The notes under the pieces: generated by a model
What the model saw: the letters and a program-made list of their open reading frames with translations, nothing else
Database searches by the model: none
What the model was told of the DNA's origin: nothing
Made by a program: the position numbers and the translations under genes
Shown here: positions 61,298-64,000 of the stretch, in pieces
How positions within the stretch are numbered: the stretch's first letter is position 1
How the letters are laid out: each line of letters starts with the position of its first letter
Assembly: GCF_004564235.1 (NCBI RefSeq)
Contig: NZ_SOMN01000022.1
Location: 1 to 64,000 of the forward strand
Source: Cohnella luojiensis
GTDB taxonomy: Bacteria > Bacillota > Bacilli > Paenibacillales > Paenibacillaceae
Reading direction: 5' to 3'
Length of the DNA stretch: 64,000 nucleotides

Positions 61298-61616
61298 TTC
61301 TCTAACTCCTTCTTAAACGGATTTCGCCATTCCATAAGCACCGCATAATGGGCGGATTGATCTTCCTCCAGATAACAGGGCATTCTTTATTGCTTTATAT
61401 TATAAGAAATGAACGATATGGGGCAAGCCTGACTAAGGGAACTTTTAGTCACGTTGTCGATATATGGCATGAGAAAATTCTCATGATTTTCTAAGAAAGC
61501 ATTTCAAACCGTTGCAGCGCCAAGTTTCCTCTTCTCCTTGGGAAACATTAGGAGGTCTGCAATTTGATATACTCCTAAACATGATAATGTAGAAAAAGCT
61601 TGGAGGGAACAACAGC
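61298..61616. other. 319-nt control region before the NlpC/P60 gene
   Basis: Between two divergent genes. It holds an inverted repeat CATGAGAA/TTCTCATG (61468-61485), a second hairpin GTTTCC/GGAAAC (61524-61546) followed by AGGAGG, and possible -10 elements TATACT (about 61568) and GATAAT (about 61583). A ydaO (c-di-AMP) riboswitch, common before cell-wall hydrolases, was looked for and not seen. What controls the gene is unclear. Confidence 0.45.
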
Positions 61617-62105
61617 ATGAGCTTCAAAAACACATTCATCCGAAAAGTAGTCAGCGTGAGTCTTTGCGCGGTTATCGGCTTCACCGGAATAACGTTAGGG
61701 CATGCTCCTACTGCCTCGGCTGCAACGACTAAAGCGGACAAAATTATTACGCTCGGCAAAAAATACTTAGGCGTCAAATATCGCTTCGGCGCTCCTTCGG
61801 GATCGACCTCCGCATTCGACTGCTCCAGCTTTACCCAATACATATTCGGTAAATACGGGGTGAAATTACCTCGCGTATCAAGCTCACAGGCCACTAAAGG
61901 CGTCAAGGTGGCGAAAGCCAACCTGAAAAAGGGAGACCTCGTTTTCTTCAAAGTCAAGCGTACTGGCAAAAAGATCGGTCATGTAGGCGTATATGTAGGA
62001 AATAACAAAATGCTGCATACTTACCGTGCCACAGGCGTCACTTACTCCTCGATGAACACGAACTATTGGAAGTCGAATTACATAACCGCTCGCCGCGTAT
62101 TATAG
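61617..62105 (+). CDS. NlpC/P60-family peptidoglycan hydrolase
   Basis: 162 residues. A signal peptide (about 1-33, cleaved after ASAAT) is followed by a bare NlpC/P60 domain: YRFGAPSGSTSAFDCSSFTQYIFGKYG with the catalytic Cys near 65, RVSSSQATKGVKV, VGHVGVYVGNN with the catalytic His, and a C-terminal YITARRVL. It cuts the D-Glu-to-diamino-acid bond of the stem peptide outside the cell. It has no wall-binding repeats. GGAGGG is nine nt before ATG. Confidence 0.9.
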   Translation: MSFKNTFIRKVVSVSLCAVIGFTGITLGHAPTASAATTKADKIITLGKKYLGVKYRFGAPSGSTSAFDCSSFTQYIFGKYGVKLPRVSSSQATKGVKVAKANLKKGDLVFFKVKRTGKKIGHVGVYVGNNKMLHTYRATGVTYSSMNTNYWKSNYITARRVL

Positions 62106-62159
62106 CTTCTCATTTGCCTTTATCCTATTGACGTCTAGGCATTACGTTAGGTTGCAATC

Positions 62160-62202
62160 AAAAACCGGCCATTTCGGATTTTTCCGAAACGGCCGGTTTT
62201 TC
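62160..62202. terminator. Bidirectional terminator
   Basis: AAAAACCGGCC / GGCCGGTTTTT with inner arms TTTCGG/CCGAAA: a long perfect stem with T-runs at both ends, serving the NlpC gene (plus) and the histidine kinase gene (minus). Confidence 0.92.
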
Positions 62203-62226
62203 GTCTTAAATAAGTTGTCGGCTCTG

Positions 62227-63582
62227 TTAGATCTTACGCGGCAGCAGAATCGAAATCGTCGTCCCGTTGCCGGGTTTGCTGTATACTTCGACGCTTCCCT
62301 CGTGAATATCGATAATCTTCTTTGCGATGGACAGACCTAACCCGCTGCCGCCCGTCGTTCTATGACGGGCTTCGTCCACGCGGTAGAAACGCTCGAACAT
62401 ATAAGGAATCTCGCTTTCGGGTACGCCTATGCCGTAATCGGTGACCTCCAGCTTGATGCCGTTCTTCTGATTACGGATCCGAACATCGATCGGCTCCTTG
62501 CTATACTTTATCGCGTTATCGAGTAAGATGAGAAGCAATTGCCGGATCTTCTCCTTATCCCCTCTTATGTTCACGGAATGGGTATCGGCATGAACCCTGA
62601 TTTCCCTTTGAAAGGTTTTGCCGAGTACGCTGGATAGTTCCCGTACGATAGTGGTGACATCGAACCTGGACACGTCCAACCAATTATCCTGCTCCGCTTC
62701 CGCAAGGGTCAGCATGGACCGAATGAGATTCTGCAAGCGTTCGGTCTCCTTGGCGATCGCTTCGATCGCTTCGTCTCTCACCTCGGCATTATCTCTTCCC
62801 CATCGCTTCAACATATCCGCGTAACTGGAAATGACGGTTAGCGGCGTCTTCAACTCATGCGAAGCATCCGCAACGAAGTGTTTTTGATGCTCGATCGTCC
62901 GGTCTAGCCGATCGATCATTTGGTTGAACGCTCTTACCATCTGCTGAAGCTCTACGGATTCCTCCCGGCCGTTGAGCTTGACCCTGTAGAGCTTACCGCT
63001 GCGGTCGATCTCCCTCATCGTTTGCACCATCTGACCGATGGGTCCGGTCAATCGCGAAGTAAACCAATAAGTCCCGAAAATGGCGAATACGATCGCCCCG
63101 ATGCTAGTTACGCTCAAGGCTCCGACTAGGATTTGCAAATAGCTGTCAAGCACGGTCAAACGTCGCGCTGCCTCTATCGTGCCGATCAGATGGCCTTGGT
63201 CAAAGAAGGGCACGGAAAGATACAGCACCCTTTGACCGTTAATTTGTCTTGTCTCGGATTGATTGTAAACTTGCATCTGAGGCGGGATGGAGAGAAGCTC
63301 CTCGTCCGTTCCCACCTGGTTCACGATGCGAACGTCGCCGGTTACGATGCGCATCATTTCGTTATAGTTGTACAAGTCGCTGAGCAGCTTGGGATCTTCG
63401 AATCCCCTCATTCCTTGCTTACGCAAGGTATCGATGACCAAATCCGCCTTGTTCGTCAGCAATTGCAGTTCTCCGCGAGTCGTAACCCGAATGACGAAGA
63501 AATAAACGAAAATGTTATATAGGATTAATATAAAAATGAGCCAGAAAACCGTAAATAAAGTAAACCTGGATCTTAGGGTCAT
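62227..63582 (-). CDS. Sensor histidine kinase
   Basis: 451 residues. Two membrane helices (about 8-28 and 153-180) flank a 120-residue external sensor domain. A HAMP linker (TSRLTGPIGQMVQTMREI), the HisKA dimer with DASHELKTPLTVISSYADMLKRW, and the HATPase with LLDNAIKYS, VTDYGIGVPE, FERFYRVDEARHRTTGGSGLGLSI follow. It is of the OmpR-type pair class like ArlS/CssS. The start overlaps the end of the response-regulator gene by four nt. The stimulus is unknown. Confidence 0.93.
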   Translation of the reverse strand: MTLRSRFTLFTVFWLIFILILYNIFVYFFVIRVTTRGELQLLTNKADLVIDTLRKQGMRGFEDPKLLSDLYNYNEMMRIVTGDVRIVNQVGTDEELLSIPPQMQVYNQSETRQINGQRVLYLSVPFFDQGHLIGTIEAARRLTVLDSYLQILVGALSVTSIGAIVFAIFGTYWFTSRLTGPIGQMVQTMREIDRSGKLYRVKLNGREESVELQQMVRAFNQMIDRLDRTIEHQKHFVADASHELKTPLTVISSYADMLKRWGRDNAEVRDEAIEAIAKETERLQNLIRSMLTLAEAEQDNWLDVSRFDVTTIVRELSSVLGKTFQREIRVHADTHSVNIRGDKEKIRQLLLILLDNAIKYSKEPIDVRIRNQKNGIKLEVTDYGIGVPESEIPYMFERFYRVDEARHRTTGGSGLGLSIAKKIIDIHEGSVEVYSKPGNGTTISILLPRKI

Positions 63583-64000
63583 GCATCCGGCTCCTTCAGC
63601 ATGTAACCGACTCCGCGGACGGTATGAAGTAGCTTATGGCGATAGCCCTTGTCCATTTTCTGCCGCAAGTAACGTATATAGACGTCGACCACGTTCGTGT
63701 CTCCGATATATTCATAACCCCACACGTCGGACAAGATCTCGTCGCGGGTCTTTTCGCCGTTCTTATGCTTGGCCAAATAAAGGAGCAGCTCGAATTCCCT
63801 AGGCGTCAGGTCGATAGAATGGTCTTTGCGATAAACTTTGCGCGTCAGAAGCTCGATCGACAAATCGCCGATCCGCAATACGTCTTCGCTCTCCCCTTCG
63901 CGGGAAGCTTTGAAAATCCGCAGCAAGTTCCTTACCCTTGCCAGTAATTCTTCCATCGCGAACGGCTTCGTAATATAATCGTTCGCTCCGTGCTCGAATC
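63579..64000 (-). CDS. OmpR-family response regulator, cut at the window edge
   Basis: The frame stays open to the right edge of the window; what is seen is the last 140 residues or so. At the edge is the end of the receiver domain, EHGANDYITKPFAMEELLARVRNLLR, where the conserved Lys precedes the last helix, followed by a linker. The winged-helix DNA-binding domain is complete (LSIELLTRKVYRKDHSIDLTPREFELLLYLAKHKNGEKTRDEILSDVWGY, YIRYLRQKMD, VRGVGYML). The phospho-acceptor Asp is outside the window. It pairs with the kinase through a four-nt overlap. Confidence 0.93.
   Translation of the reverse strand, partial: FEHGANDYITKPFAMEELLARVRNLLRIFKASREGESEDVLRIGDLSIELLTRKVYRKDHSIDLTPREFELLLYLAKHKNGEKTRDEILSDVWGYEYIGDTNVVDVYIRYLRQKMDKGYRHKLLHTVRGVGYMLKEPDA

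Noticed and set aside
61298-61616. c-di-AMP (ydaO) riboswitch before the NlpC/P60 gene
   Set aside because: Expected by context, but its conserved blocks are not found in the leader.
61481-61969. 162-codon minus-strand frame
   Set aside because: Antisense to the NlpC/P60 gene and its leader, with no start site.

Overview
The window looks like chromosome of a spore-forming member of the Bacillota, most likely Paenibacillaceae (Cohnella/Paenibacillus-like). The pointers are a CotF-type spore coat gene, the wording of the 5' end of a 16S rRNA gene, a fused rhamnulose-1-phosphate aldolase/dehydrogenase (RhaEW), many ECF sigma/anti-sigma pairs, copper-amine-oxidase-N domain exported proteins, and GGAGG-type ribosome binding sites. 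The genus is inference. There is no CRISPR array, transposase, integrase, tRNA or prophage in view.

Layout. Position 1-222 is the 5' end of a minus-strand 16S rRNA gene, with its leader to about 480. Then, nearly all on the minus strand: a coat protein, an aldo/keto reductase, a merR-trxA operon behind a MerR-type promoter (2.3-3.1 kb), and a secA2-dgt pair (3.1-6.7 kb). Next come a 5'-truncated PrsA-like foldase and an AT-rich exported orphan (6.8-8.2 kb). The lactate oxidation operon lutABC-lutR (8.5-12.2 kb) and the rhamnose operon rhaEW-ASRT-rhaA-rhaB-rhaR (12.5-18.6 kb) follow, separated by a 51-bp repeat array. An ECF sigma/DUF4871 anti-sigma pair, glpX, a DinB-like protein and a membrane phosphoesterase fill 18.8-23.2 kb. 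From 23.5 to 34 kb there are mixed housekeeping and orphan genes: a PKD exported protein, a His-rich CobW GTPase, aldo/keto reductase, YbjQ, a large TPR protein, a serine hydrolase and a beta-propeller lipoprotein. A two-gene, doubly fused 2-oxoacid:ferredoxin oxidoreductase occupies 34.5-37.9 kb.

The 38-46 kb part holds ChbG, MOSC, an orphan ABC ATPase, a small gene behind two LexA boxes, other small genes, a HAD hydrolase, a membrane glucosaminidase, gltD and folA. A four-gene cassette (PF03640/cupredoxin protein, cupredoxin lipoprotein, ECF sigma, RskA-type anti-sigma) lies between folA and thyA at 46.1-49.8 kb. The pyruvate dehydrogenase operon pdhABCD runs from 56.3 to 51.4 kb. The end carries an esterase, a phosphotyrosine phosphatase/TRIC channel operon, thiN, a PhnP-like hydrolase, an NlpC/P60 hydrolase and a two-component system cut by the window edge.

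How it fits together. RhaEW oxidises L-lactaldehyde from rhamnose to L-lactate, and the next operon, lutABC, oxidises L-lactate to pyruvate. Pyruvate can then enter PDH or possibly the ferredoxin oxidoreductase. This is a contiguous rhamnose-to-pyruvate module (inference from family knowledge). The observations most worth follow-up are the two-LexA-box promoter before an unknown 76-aa protein, the sensory-rhodopsin-transducer homologue inside the rhamnose operon, the cupredoxin/sigma cassette splitting thyA and folA, the merR-trxA promoter palindrome, and several unannotated small genes.
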